64,000 bases of DNA from Desmodesmus armatus (lineage: Eukaryota > Chlorophyta > Chlorophyceae > Sphaeropleales > Scenedesmaceae): positions 154,501 to 218,500 of the forward strand of contig VIIQ02000559.1 of assembly GCA_007449985.2 (NCBI GenBank), written 5' to 3'. Below, piece by piece: positions 1-12,100 of the stretch. Both the position numbers and the translations under genes were made by a program. Position 1 is the stretch's first letter; every line of letters starts with the position of its first letter. The notes below the pieces were generated by a model. That model had not been told where the DNA came from. It saw only the letters and a list, made by a program, of their open reading frames with translations, and did no database searches.

Positions 1-1157
1 AGCAGAGGTACAGCAGCAGAAGCACAGCGGCAGCCAATGAGTTTATGGGAGCTGTGGTAGCATATCCCTGTCAGCAGACAGCACACAGGCACCGCAGCAG
101 AGGTCCTGGTGTCAGCACGAATGCACACAAACTCACTAGAGAACCCTGCAACGCTGCAGCGCACTGCATGGTAGCACAGCGCAGCACGCAGAGCGACACC
201 CCTAGCCATGCTTTGCACTCTAGCCCTGCACACTCCTGACTCCACTGCTGCCGTTATCCGCATCCCGGCTGCCTCACAAAATCACTCTCCTACAGCCCTA
301 CTACTCTTTACTACTACTCACAGTGGAGCCTTCATGACGCAACACGCCCGTGCCCCGGTGCTGCTGCTGCTGCCGCCGCCGTCCGCTGCTGCTGGTGGCC
401 GTGTGTCGACCAGCCAGGCCTCCACTGCTTGCAGCTGCTGCTGCAGCTCCTGCGGCTTCATGTGCCATGGCACGTTAGTCATCAGCACACACGACTCCAA
501 CCGACAGATGGGACCGGCGGGCCGGGGGAACTGACCCCAGGAGGCTCCTGTAGTGCAAGCAGGCAGCGTGACGCACCCCTAATCCTTTAGTCTGTGCTGA
601 CGCATGTCTTGTGAGATGTTGGTTATGACGCCAAGCATGTGCACGACGCGCAGCATAAAAAACCTCAGCTCTGCACTATCATGCAATAAAGTTACTAAAA
701 GCGGCTGCTGACTTGTGCCATGCTGCCCATGATCTCCGGATGGCGCTGCTAGTGCAGTCGCAAGTGGCGCCCGTGTAGCACTGGCCAGCGCACCTGCTGC
801 TGCAGGCTCCGGTGGTCTGCCCACTGCTGTGCGGCCTTTAGGGCCCCTTCCTGATGGTGATGGGGTCGACCAGGACCTGCAGCACACAGAAACAGATACA
901 GCACAGTCATTGGACACCGGGGCTGCCAGAGTAGACTACACCGGGGCTGCAAGAGTAGACTCTAATTGCTTGTCAGCATCGTTGCAGAAGTGGGTAGACT
1001 CGACCTCCCTGAACTGCGATAACAAACAACCACGCTGCTCACACATCAAGCTTCGCTGCTTGAGGCCTCAATTTCGTGTATGTGAAGAGCGCATCCCTTC
1101 TTGCTTGCTTGCACGGCTGCCAATTTCAGCCCACCCACCTGCCAAGTTCCATGCCAT
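1..1157. other. Unassigned left flank of the API5-like gene
   Basis: No gene can be supported here. Minus-strand open stretches rich in Ala, Gln and Ser occur at 318-500 and 579-917, and the second follows a plausible 'ctgcag' acceptor near 880. They could be extra 3' exons of the API5-like gene or its 3' UTR. A 22-bp direct duplication (ggggctgc..agagtagact) lies at about 918-962. CAG/CTG runs explain most of the long open frames. Confidence 0.4.
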
Positions 1158-3458
1158 TCACAGGCCGTGCAGACACACCGTTCGGTGCCTTGTGCTGCGC
1201 CGGCTGCTGCTGCTGCTGTGGAGGCTGCTGCTGGTGCGGCTGCTGGTACGGCGGCTGCTGCTGCTGTAGGCGGCTGGCCCCCGGGTGTGGTTCGGGGCAG
1301 GCCGTGGCTGCTGCTGCTGCTGCTTGGTGGACCCTGGGCGTTTGGACGCTGCCGGCGGCCGATCTGGCGGCATGAGCTGCATGGCTGCTTGAAGTACTGC
1401 TTTGGCCTCCTCAGGAGCTACACAGCAAACCCCACAACGCACACACGGCGAACCACTCAGCTACAAGCACTCAAAAAACAAGGACGCATCCTACAGACGG
1501 CCAGTGGCTGTGAAGGCGTTTCCATTGCAGGTCCCCAATCAACGCACTGCTAAGGAATCTACCATGACAGGTCCCAATTGTACACTTGGCACCACCAGCG
1601 ACCAAAGTGAGTGTGAGCGAGTGTTCCTACGCAGGTGTCCTATGCACTGGTGCATGCAGTATTGAGAGTACAGATCAACAACTTGGTGCTGTTGCGTCGT
1701 GATCCCTGACGCCTTGTCAGCCTGATGGGTTGGTAGTTATAGATGCTGCTGCTCCTCTAACAGCCGCAGTTCCTACACATGGAACATGTCAGGCCAGCCA
1801 GGCGCCGGGAACTATGAAAGGCTGGAAGCTGCACCAGCTGGTTCGGCGCTGGAAATACATGTTGGCAGTGCATGCATACGGTACGAAAGTGTCACCTCAC
1901 CTCTGCTCATGCCTTTTGCCTCCTGCCGTATCCACGCCCTCAGCTCAGCTGATCCCTCCAGCACTGACTGCAACACGCTGCTGCGCTGCTGCCCAACACC
2001 CACAGCTACCCCGCCAGCTGCCGCCGCCGCTGCTGCTGCAGCGCTGGATTTGGACGAGGTGTGCGCGCCGTTGCCCACACCGGCAGCACCTGCAGCCGCC
2101 GCTGCTGCCAGCGCAACAGCGGAGCAAGCAGCCGCACCCCCGCCGCTGCCGTCGCAGTCCATGGGAGTGCCCTCTCTCGAAGGCGGCGCCTCTCGAAGCA
2201 TGTGCTCCCGGAGCCAAAGCCGCACGCCCTGCACAACTGCGGGGCCGACCGCGCTGCTGCTGCTGCTGTTGCGGCCAGAAGTGCCTAGGCAGCCGAAGCA
2301 GAAGGTGAGGGTGGGGATGGGGTGGTGCTGCAGCGCCAGCCGCAGGACCTTGCGCACCCAAGGGCCTGTTGCTGCTGCTGCGGCTGCGTTGCTGTCTGCT
2401 GGTGCAACTTCTCCCTCCTCCTCTTCTGGATCCTCAGTGGACGGCTGCTCGACCTCGGCTTGGGGGAGCAACCTAAGTGACAGGCGTGTGACAAAAGAAA
2501 AAAAACACGCGGCACAACACTGTCCAAGCATGGCAACATCACAACCACACAGAGATGCAGGGAATGCAAAGCACCTGCTTGCCAGTGCCTGTGGTGATAC
2601 GCTACTGGTCAGTGCCCGCAGTTGCAGATGAGCCCCACCTTGTGCAGGCACTAGCATCACTCGCCAATGTCAGGAAACAACAGAAATGGTATGACACAGA
2701 ATGTGGATCTGATCGATGTCTCCGGTGCTTTAACTCCACATCCTGTGTAGGATTGCTGCTGCTACTGCTGGTGTGCAACAGCACACGCCCAGGACTAGCT
2801 ACTGTGGTGCTTGACCCTGGCCACAAGCAGATCTGAATGAGACTCGACTAATAAGCCAAGAGTACCGCAACCCACCTGAACAGCACGCTGAGGATGAGCT
2901 TTACTGCCTGGGAGCCATGGGGGGTGCCGGATGACGCTGCTAGCATCACTGCCATCAAGCCATGCAGTGCATCACGCCGTGTGTGCTCCTCCAGAAGCTT
3001 ATCGAAGCCCTCGGCATCCTGGTAACGCTCATACAGCTTGATCAGGGCCCCAGCAGCGACTTCCACCTGGTCTGGAAACAGGGCGATGAATCTTGGTACC
3101 AGACGTGCTGCCAACCTCTGGGAGGCCACATCCCCTGCAGCAGAGACAGTCGACATCAGTACAATATCCAACTGCCAGATCTGCACCAGGCGTCCGTTGC
3201 CGATCGCGACAAGGCACTCTCACCTGTAGATGCCTTGAGCAGTGCTTGGAATGCCCCCTTGTCGAGAGCGTTGCCTGCCCTACTGATCAGGGCGGTGTAA
3301 GAGTTGAAAAGGGATCGGACATTGGACCGCACCCGCTCCTGGTGCTCTGGGCCAGCACTACTGTCTGCAGCAAGGGCTGGCCTCTTGGCAGGGGGCTTGG
3401 CAGCTTCCTGCTCGGCCACAGCCCTTTTACGGCCTCTCTTTGGATCTTCAAAGCCCAT
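1158..3458 (-). CDS. API5-like (apoptosis inhibitor 5) HEAT-repeat nuclear protein
   Basis: Four exons join in phase: 3224-3458, 2876-3134, 1901-2472 and 1158-1417, giving 441 residues (API5 is usually 500-550). The start is the ATG at 3458, just before a basic nuclear-localisation-like stretch (DPKRGRKRAV...PPAKRP). Residues about 47-125 resemble the API5 N-terminus: an N-terminal helix, then QRLAARLVPRFIALFPDQ, which parallels the family's 'KRLAAQFIPKFFKHFPE' HEAT helix. A later helix (LEGSAELRAWIRQEAKG) sits where API5 has its leucine-zipper/RQL helix. The C-terminal tail is rich in Lys, Arg and Ser. API5 family proteins are nuclear scaffolds linked to mRNA export and survival control. The central HEAT region is shorter and richer in Ala than the family norm, so exons may be missed or the protein diverged. 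The last exon is the weakest part. What is seen is the splice-phase agreement; the family assignment is inference. Confidence 0.52.
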
Positions 3459-4111
3459 TGCTCCAGCTGCAGGCCCTGGGACTTGACCTACCCCCTGAGC
3501 TGGGCACCCGACCAAGCTGACCGGGCATTGAACAAAACAATGTACAGAGCCGTACCGATTTGGCACCTTTGCAATACAAGAAAAAGTCCAGGAATGAAAC
3601 CACCTCTGGATAGCTGCAAGATTGGAACATGTATCATGTTGACAGTTGTGTCGACTTGACAGTTGAGTGTGTAACAGTTGATGACGTTGTCAGTTGCTGC
3701 CCCAACAGCGCGCTGTAGTTTTCAGGAGGAACAGGCCCCATAAGACAAGCAATGCCTGGCAACGTCAACAAAAATCTACATCTCATGATGCAACATGTCA
3801 TGATTCAACATCTCATGATTCAACATCTCATGATTCACATGTCATGATGCAACATGTTACAAGTATGATGTAACATGTCATGATGCAACATCCCATGACC
3901 TGTGTACACAGGCTGCTTCATGTTTCTGGCACTGGCTGGATCACGGGCCGGCATTGGCCAGGGAGACCCCAGCTGAGACACGTCACCGTTGCAGAGCTCC
4001 ATACACTGCCAACAACGCCATCAGAACTGTTGATGCTCCAAACACACAAATAGCACTCTGAAGCACACCATATCACACAGTTGGTAGTTACAACAGGACA
4101 TCCCCCACACC
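3459..4111. other. Intergenic spacer between two minus-strand genes
   Basis: Contains the 5' flank of the API5-like gene and the 3' UTR of the sugar-transporter gene. No coding stretch is recognised. It includes the CATGA repeat array listed separately. The motif ttaca on the plus strand (TGTAA read on minus), the polyadenylation signal common in Chlorophyceae, occurs near 3855-3859 and near 4084-4088; either could end the transporter transcript. Confidence 0.5.
3778..3900. repeat. Imperfect tandem array of a ~15-bp CATGA-containing unit
   Basis: About eight degenerate copies of a unit like acatctcatgattca run head to tail. 'catga' recurs every 14-16 bases with t/g and c/t changes. The array lies downstream of the sugar-transporter stop codon, probably in its 3' UTR or just beyond. 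Confidence 0.8.
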
Positions 4112-6649
4112 TCAAGAGGTTGGCTGCCTCTTGTCAGCAACCGGAAGCAGGGGTGAGTGCTCATTGCTCTTGATCGGTGGGACACCCGTAATGTGAGGTT
4201 TGCTGGGGGTGGTTGCTTGGTTGATGAACACACCATACGCAACCATGCCAGCAACAGCAAGGGCCATACCCATCATCTTCTTGGGAGACATGCTTTCCCC
4301 AGAGCAAGCCAACTGATCAACAGCACAAGGATGGTCTTTGTGTGACCCAAAACCTGGAAGGTCACCGCAGAGAACCGACCCAAGCACATGAACTGGCTCA
4401 CATTGACACCCACAGATATCAAGCAAGATAGCACAATCAAGGACAGAGCTGGCATGGTGATGACGTAACTGCCCACCCAACCGCCACTAACCGCCTTGTC
4501 CACCCAGGGACCAACGACCAACAGCATCACGCCCTGGACAGGGGCCGTAGCAGCAAGTAGCTGGTGGCTCTGCATCTTGTGCAGCCGCTGCATATGGCCA
4601 CACAGGATCTGCTGCATGCCACTGCCCACTACTGACAGCGCTGCAATCAGCACCCCGCCCATTTTTGTGTTGCCAGAGCCCAGGTCATTCACAGTCCTGC
4701 AAGCACCCACACAGCACCAGCAGCAATAGCGGCGCATGAGCAAAAGCCAACAATCATGACTGAGATGGTGGAGAAGGGACCCAGCATCAGCATGCATTGC
4801 GTAGAGATGCATGCCGTATGATGATAAGTATGAAGCCAAACTTGTCATTCATGGCATGCAGTGCATGAGGTATACATGAGGAAAGCTGGCTCTTGCTGAA
4901 GCACAGAACAGAAAAAAGCTGGCTACTGCTGAAGCGTCTGGAAGACATCTGCATGTGGGTGTGCCTGCCAGCACACACTCAGCACAAGTACTGGACCTGC
5001 CTTCCTCTACAGCACTTGCTGCCAGCTGCTACTCACACAGTGGCAACTCCAAAGATGACTGTCAGGATGGACAGCAGTGTGGCTGTGTTGAAGCGGCGCC
5101 CAAACCACACGGCCTCCACCATGCACACAAAAGGAATGACCAGCAGCTTGGCTACCTGCACAGCAAACAACGACAGACATGACGTCAACATGCTGCAAGC
5201 CAACATACAGCTGCTGCTCAGCTGCAAGAGTCAACAACAGCAAGATCAAGATTGCATGTTTTGTAAGAGGTGCTGCAGGAAACCATAACGTGCACAGCAG
5301 CCTTTGGCCCGTTGCATTCTTGTTGGCAGAGATTCTGGTTCTGTTGCCAATAATGTACTGCCTAGAGTTTGCTGAGGGTCCCAGCACAAGGTCTACCCGG
5401 CAGACTGTGTGTCCTGGAGTTATGGCCAGGTAGAAAGGCAGATCCAACCCCCACCCTGGCTTTGTTCACGGCAGTCTTGTTGGCAGGGATTCTGGTTCTG
5501 TTGCCAAGGGATTGCTGCCAATGCTTTGCAGAGGATCCCAGCACAAGGTCTACCTGGCTGGCTGTATGCCCTGAGTTGCGGCCAGGTAGAAAGGTAGATG
5601 CAACCCACACACTGGCGTTGCAGCTGTAGCTGAGCCAACTGCCTGTCGAGTTGGCCCCTCGCTGTCTCCCTACCCTGAAACTGACGACTAGCTAGCAGCC
5701 ACTTCACATTACAACGAGTACCATTGAGGCATGTTGAAGTGTGCTGACACCCCCCCCCCCCACACACACACACACACAGCTTGCATGTATCCAAGTACTC
5801 CCTCTGTCGACACACCTGGTAGAGCCCCACTGGGTTCACCAGCAGGGACAGGTTGAGGCTGGCTATACTGACAACCGCAACACCTGAGAAGATCAGAGTG
5901 TCTGCAGCACGGCACAAAGCAGGCAGCAGCAGCAGCAGAGCCAGGCAGCATACAAACAAACATCACTCAGTAGGGCCGCTGCTTGCAGGAGGCAGCTGCA
6001 AGCAAACCCGGCCATGGGTAGTCAACAGGTGCCAAGGATAGCACAGCTGCTGAGCTGCAGACCCTTTGCACACAACAGCTGGTCGGTAATGATGAGTACG
6101 CACGAGCGTTAAAGCGGGTGAAGTGGATGCAGTAGAGGATGCAGTGCTGTTGAGCTGCAGGAGCTTCGGCCAGGCAGCACAGCAGGCCCACCTTTCAAAG
6201 GCAGTTTTGCCTTCTCAGCAAAACCCAGGACTTGAGCACCGATCACGCTGGCTGCTGCTGTGAGGAAGTGGATGGCTGACAGTGTGCAAGCTGTGGTGTG
6301 CAGAAAAAAGCAGCAGCATCAAAAGCCTTGAAGGTCAAAGGTGTCGGTTGGTGTCGCATAAGGTATGCCTGCTGCTGGTTGCAGGACGGATACAACCGTA
6401 CCCAGTGCTGCTGATACCCAGAAGCATGCTGTATGCGTATCAGCATGATGCAAAGTGCTGGCTGCATGATAACAGCAGTACCCAGCAGCGGCACAAGGCA
6501 TGAGCTGTGCACCCACCAAAGGTGAAGGCATAGCCCTTTTTGTGGTCCATCAGGACCTTGTTCACAAACACAATGGTCACTGCACTGCTGACATTCAAAA
6601 ACCAAGCAAAGGCATTTGAGCCCAGCGAGTGCTGTTCTGTTGTCCCCAT
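4112..6649 (-). CDS. Nucleotide-sugar transporter, UXT/TPT (drug/metabolite transporter) family
   Basis: Five exons: 6517-6649, 6192-6290, 5816-5901, 5037-5155 and 4112-4696. Start at 6649. The joined protein reads as a multi-span DMT-superfamily antiporter of the plant UDP-xylose/nucleotide-sugar transporter group. Visible landmarks are NKVLMDHKKGYAFTFACTL in helix 1, LNLSLLVNPVGLYQVAKLL, VIFGVATVTVNDLG, and the family-typical LSCLISVGVNVSQFMCLG then VTFQVLGHTKT near the C-terminus. Such proteins exchange cytosolic nucleotide sugars for nucleoside monophosphate across the Golgi or ER membrane. All splice phases agree up to 4300. There the frame breaks: the C4 run at 4297-4300 is one base short, and adding one base gives WLALGES joined to SPKKMMGMALAVAGM, the final helix, followed by an Asp/Glu-poor tail ending at 4112. 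Substrate cannot be read from sequence; UDP-Xyl, UDP-Gal/Rha and GDP-sugar relatives share these motifs. Confidence 0.85.
5316..5605. repeat. Two ~140-bp direct repeats in intron 3 of the sugar-transporter gene
   Basis: Copy 1 spans about 5316-5455 and copy 2 about 5469-5605. Both share ttgttggcag-gattctggttctgttgcc, then cccagcacaaggtctac and ggccaggtagaaagg in the same order. Identity by eye is roughly 80%. No exon sequence is included. Confidence 0.85.
5751..5779. repeat. C10 run followed by (CA)9 microsatellite
   Basis: A run of ten C is followed directly by nine CA dinucleotides inside intron 3 of the sugar-transporter gene, about 37 bases beyond the exon 3 donor. Confidence 0.95.
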
Positions 6650-9171
6650 TTGTGCTGCTCTCCTGTGCTGCTGCTGTCTGGCGTGTCCTCTGGTGCTTAT
6701 AGCAAGTGCCTGATGTTGATGCAGCACAAAGACTTGTTGGTTTGAGAAAGGGAAGTGAACAGCACTGCTCCCTGGAGGTGCGGGACGGGATGGGAGTACA
6801 GTCTGTATATGGGTGGTCCGCCCTGTTCGAGCTGACTTCCCCTCGGTGCCACAGTCGTGAGGAAGTTATCTTCCTGCCATATGCTGAGCCGGGCTGCCGA
6901 GGTGTATGCTGTCATTGAATGCTGTTATCGTTTGACCCGCCGGAACAGGCAACAACCTGGCAAGTCAACATAGGGTCGAGGAAAATTTACCCTATAGAAA
7001 TATTGGCAGCAGCAGAACTCGTCTCTGGTCGATGCAGCCTGGATTCTGGATGCAACCATGTGTCCTGGCCCTGATGGCCCTGGGCCCAGCCTGGTCAGGC
7101 TCCTGCCAATCGGCAACAGACTAAAAATACTCTACAGGGACGCATAATGTAAGCTACAATGGTTCAACTGTAACATTCATTGAGCATGCACGCAATGATG
7201 TCTTGCGCAGTGCCGTTGTGTACGGTACTGCACGGAACGGCACCCAAGTCAACATGGTTGGCAGTGAAAGGTGTCTCACAGCAGTGGCTGCAAAGGTCTC
7301 CTCACATACATACTTGATGTTGCAACAACCGCTCAGCGGCTGTCTGGGCGGCCTGTGGCATGCACCAGCCCTGATGCTGCCAGCAGCTGCGCTGCAGTTC
7401 GATCAAGTGACCTGCAGTGCCGTTGTGGCATGCTGCACCTGTGAATGCATCTCAAAAATTTTGGGCACCTTCTCAGCAGCAGCAGTAGCAGGAAGGGGGA
7501 AACTGTACTGCAGCATCTGCAGCTGAAGTTGAATGAAGAGATGGTTGTGGACAACCATGACGTCAAGACAAGTTTGCCCCTGTACACCCTGGCTATGCCC
7601 TGCCAGTGGACCACCCTAGTCACATCAAGAGAACATGGGACGACAGAGCTGTGCTTGATCTCCAGGGCAGCAGCACAGTGTGCGGGGCTGCCTGTGTGCT
7701 ACTATCATGGGGCCTGTCAGGACTGTGATCAGCACAAGCAGCAATGTTATGAGCACAAGCACTTGAAAGCTAGCCTGTGTGCGCTGGGCTGGGGACGGCA
7801 GCAAGCTGCGGCAGGTAACCCAGCATGCTAGCTGCAGTCCCTGGAGCTGTGACCTCCGTGTTTCTCCTGCAGTTCATCATCCTGCAGTTTTGCCCGCCAC
7901 TGCACGGCAGGTGCGCCGCCTGATTCTTGATGTCACCATGCTGTCAAGTGTCTGCACTACAAATTTGAAGGTGTACATCAAAGTTTGCACCAACCTCTGT
8001 GCATTGTGCTGTGGTCATTTTGATTGGCAAGGCACCGCTGTGGTTAGTGAGGCCAAACTTTCACCACCCCACCGTTGGAGTTTGTTGCTGCCAGTGCCCC
8101 CCTGGCAGGCCCAAGGCTTTGCCAGTGCACTTTGCTTTCAAGTGCGTTACTCAGGCTGAGACATGGAACGTCACTTGCACACTAGGCAAGGAAGCTGTAG
8201 TACCCCTTCAGGCTGACCAGCCGGGCGCCGTTGCAGTGAGGATTGCACTCGTGTTCAATGGCAGGTGGTGGGCAGCAGCTGGTCGGTGACTGGTGCTGTA
8301 TTGGCTGCACAGAAGGTTACCAAGCATGGCACACCTTTCAGTAAAGTGCAAGGACACTGTGTTGGCGCACTATCCAATGCAGTGCATGTGCAGCTTACAG
8401 TATATTGGTAGTAAAGCCCCACTCCACGCCCTCAAGCCATGCAGTTTGCTACCCGGTAGCCAGGGCGGTCCTGGCTAGCTATTGACAACCAGCCAAAGTG
8501 ATCGCAGCACATGCAAGACTCTTGTGCAATGCAATGACATCAACAGCATCAGCAAATAGGCACACTGACAATAGACCCCACTGATGAAGGAACAGAAGTC
8601 TTGCTTCAGCAAGCTGTTGCTGCTGGCAACAGGTGCAAGGGACCGCATCACCAAACTTCGACAGGTGAGCTGCAGGCTGTCAAGCCACTTGCAGCCAGCC
8701 ATTACTACTGCCACCTGCAAGCCAGTATGTCAGCATGCTCTCTGACTGCAAGCGGCGTGCGCCCTTAGTCTCCCGTGCTGCAGGTGCTGCAATGCCACGT
8801 CTCCCCCTACTCTCTCGTAACATCTGGCCTGTCATGCTGCAACTACTGCATGTCGTATGGAACAGCTGCTGTGGCACACAAGATCTGCACACAAGCAGCT
8901 GCCGTGTGGAGCAGCTCAATGTACCATTAGGTGCTATGACAGAACCTGGCATCCCACCCCACATGATATGAATAAATACGGCACATGCGCATCGCTGTGA
9001 CACACATGCCTGTAGAGGATGCAACTGATGCAACTGACCCCGTCCAAAGCTCAAGTGCTGTGCGAAACAATCCGTACAACAGCAATAGCCAAACGTGCAA
9101 AAGAGCCGCAGACACAGCGGCGCCAGCGGCAACACGAGACTTCATCTCAACCGACCGATGACAACAGCCGC
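6650..9171. other. 2.5-kb gap without a recognisable gene
   Basis: This holds the 5' flank of the sugar-transporter gene and the 3' flank of the SGNH-like gene. Short open frames occur on both strands (for example plus 7445-7831 and 7999-8289), but none shows a known motif or a chain of in-phase exons. Lineage-specific or noncoding transcripts are not excluded. Confidence 0.4.
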
Positions 9172-12100
9172 TTACGAGCTGACAGGCTTAAGCTTGGCTG
9201 GAGACACGGACTGCAGCTTGCTGCCCAGTGCCTTCATCACGCGCTTGAACAGCAGCTGCTGACCGCGCTCCGACAGGCGCAGTCCGTCAGTCTTCATCGC
9301 GGCTGCCTGCCAGTTCTGAAGGGACGCCACAGCCGCGAAAAGGTCAACGGCAGGCACGTTCATGGTCTTGGCAACCTCGCTTGCTGCCTTTGCGTAGTCC
9401 TTGACTGTCTTGAAGCGCCTGTCCATCCTGCGGGCTGCAGGTGGCGGGGTGACCAGCAGCAAGTTCTGGATGCCAGCCTCGCGCAGTGTGCTGACCATGG
9501 TCTTGATGTTCGACTTGTACTGATCAATCGCAACCTTCGTGGCTGTCTCGCCCTTCCGGGTGATTGCGTCGTTCCCGCCAAAGCTCAGCACGACGAGCTT
9601 GACGCGACTGGCAGCGTCAGGGTAGTCCTGCAGCAGGTCCTGCACCATTTTGACTCCCACTTCTGATGTGGCGGTAGCCTGTCCCTTGTTGACGACCTGG
9701 GCCTTGTCTCCGTAAGCTGCTGCGAGGCGGGAAATCCAGCCGGGTGCGTCATCACGAGCAACAACGCCCGTGCCGAATGATCCTTGCCGCATCACGTAGT
9801 CACCCAGTGTGACGATCATCGGCTTGCTGGCGTCTTCCTCTGCGCCGCCAATGGCGGAGTCCATGGGCCTGGGGTCGGCAAATTGGACGTGGTCGACCTC
9901 TTCTGCTGCTGCCTGGTCGGGTACCATGTCCCTTGGGCGAGCACCCTCGTTGTCGGGCCCTTGCATCTCAGCCCTCATCTCTTCGTGGCGCATCTGTTCG
10001 TGGGGCATCTCTTCGTGGGGCATGTCAGACAAGCTGTGCGCGTCATAAGGCCTCTCCTCAGGGTACTCTTCATGGCGGTTGTCCTGGTAGTGAGGCTCCT
10101 CTGTGTGGGCGGGCTTATCGTCTGCCTTGGGATGCTGACGGCCCTTGGGGCGATGGGAGTCCTTGGAGTGGTGTGGGCCCTTGATATGACGCGGCTTGTG
10201 CTCCCTGGGGGGCCGTGGCGGCCCTTGGCAGGGTGGTGGTCCTTGGCGGCGTGGTGATCCTTTGCAGGGTGGTCTTTCTTTGCAGGCCGGTGCTCCCTGT
10301 CAGGGTGGTCCTCCTTTGCAGGGTGGTGCTCCTTGCGCTTGGGTGGCTCAGGCTTGCGCACAATGCGAGCGCTCTTCTTCGGCTGCCCCGGCTGAAGGTA
10401 CCTCTCAACCTTGTCTTCATCCTCGTCGCTGTCATAAGGCCCCTCGCTGGGATAGCGGTCTTTTCCGTCGCTCTCGGGGTAAGGCTCCGACTCGCGCTCC
10501 TTGTCCTCGAGATACTTCAGGTACTCGCGCTTGGCCTTGGAGATGGGCCTGCCGTAATCGTCATACTCCTCTTGTTCGTGCTTGTTGGCTTTGTATGGCT
10601 TTTCAGGCGCCTCGTACGCCTCGTACTCCTCGCGCTTTTCGGTTTTGGCGGCGGGTTTCTCACCCTCCAGCTCGATCAACTCCACGTCAGCGTCATCAGC
10701 AGGAATCTTCTTCACATCCTTCTGTGGAATCTCCCCGGCGGCCTTCTTCCCTGCGGCTTGAGGCATGTGGAGTGTCTTCTTCGCTTCTCCGCCCACGGTG
10801 CCAAAGGTGCTTTGCGCAGGAGCCTGGGGCTTGTCTGATGCGTCCTTATCCTTGCTCTCTGCTGCAGGAGTGGGGGCCACTGTGGGCCTAGCAGGGGCCT
10901 GCAGGGTGGGTGCAAAGGTGGGCAGCTGAGCAGCGGGCGCAGGCGCCTGGGGATCAGGCTGTGCAGCATCACCGGCAGGGCTCCCAAATGTGGGCACAGA
11001 CCCGCCAGCAGGATCCTTCAGCCCATCAGCTGTGTTCCTTAGGCCGCCAGGGATCACTGGCTGCGCCCCGTCTCCCTCTAAGACTCCGCCGCTGCTGGCC
11101 TGTGCTGGCTGGTTGGCATGTGGGGCCTGCTGGTGGGATGCTTGCTGGGGTGCTTGCTGTACTGCTGTGGGCTGGCTGATAGGAGGGGCGGTAATGAAGG
11201 TGCCGTGTGCGCTTGAGGTGAAGCCCGGCGCCTGCTGGGCGGGGGCACTGCTGAAAGTGCCTTGAGCCTGGCTTGGGTTAGGTGTGTTGAGGCTCAGGGA
11301 CTTAGCAGCAGGATCGACGGGGTTGGAGCCCTGCTGTGGGCGCACCTGCACGGCCGGCTTGCTTGCCACGGGTGTGGAGGTCTGTGTGGTGGGCTCCGGG
11401 GCAGGATTGCTGCTGAATGTGCCCTTGGCGGGAGTTGTACCGGTGATCTCAGCTGGCTTGCTGTCTGTGGCTGCTGCTGCCTTCTGTGTGTCCGCAAACA
11501 CGGGGTACATCTGTGCCTTCCTGCTCAGGACCTCCATCTGCTGCTGTTGGTTGCCGGCAAGTGGGGTGTTCTGTGCAGATGGCTTGCCCTTCTTGATAAC
11601 CCCGGGTACTGCAAAGGTGTTGGTGAAGGTGGCAACAGCCTCAGGATCGGGCTGGTCCTCCTTACCCTTGCCTTCTCCGAATGCTTGGTCCCACCAGGCC
11701 GGCTTGAACTTGGCAAAGTAGTTTGCGCGGCCGCCCTGGCTGCCCTTTGCCTTCTTTGTGTCCTTTATGTTGACTATAGGGCCGGCCTTGCGTGGCGGAG
11801 GCTGGGTGGACAAGGGCCTGTCGGCGGGCTTGGCGGGTGGGGGCAGGTTGACCTTGGCTTGCCAGGTCTGGAGCGCGGGAGGCAGCTCCAGTGGGGCGGT
11901 AACCACCTCAGATGGTGCTGAGGTGTTAGCAGCTGCAGGCTTCTGCTCGGGAGCTGCCTGTTTGGGTGCTGTAGCAGTGGCATTGGGCTCCGGCACACTG
12001 CTGAACCAGGTAGGGACTGATTCGGCAGGCTCAGGAACCTTACTCCCCCATGTGCTGGTGGGTGTGGTGTTGCCAGGCTGTGCCAGGGCTGTTGGAGGTG

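Noticed and set aside
1812..2660. 282-residue frame as one intact protein
   Set aside because: Only the part between splice sites 2472 and 1901 fits the API5-like exon chain; the ends run into introns.
3778..3900. Possible CRISPR-like array
   Set aside because: The units are about 15 bp, contiguous and degenerate, with no spacers, in a eukaryotic genome.
4112..4300. Programmed frameshift in the sugar transporter
   Set aside because: The site is a plain C4 run with no slippery heptamer or pseudoknot visible, and three other genes show the same kind of single-base deficit, so a sequence error is simpler.
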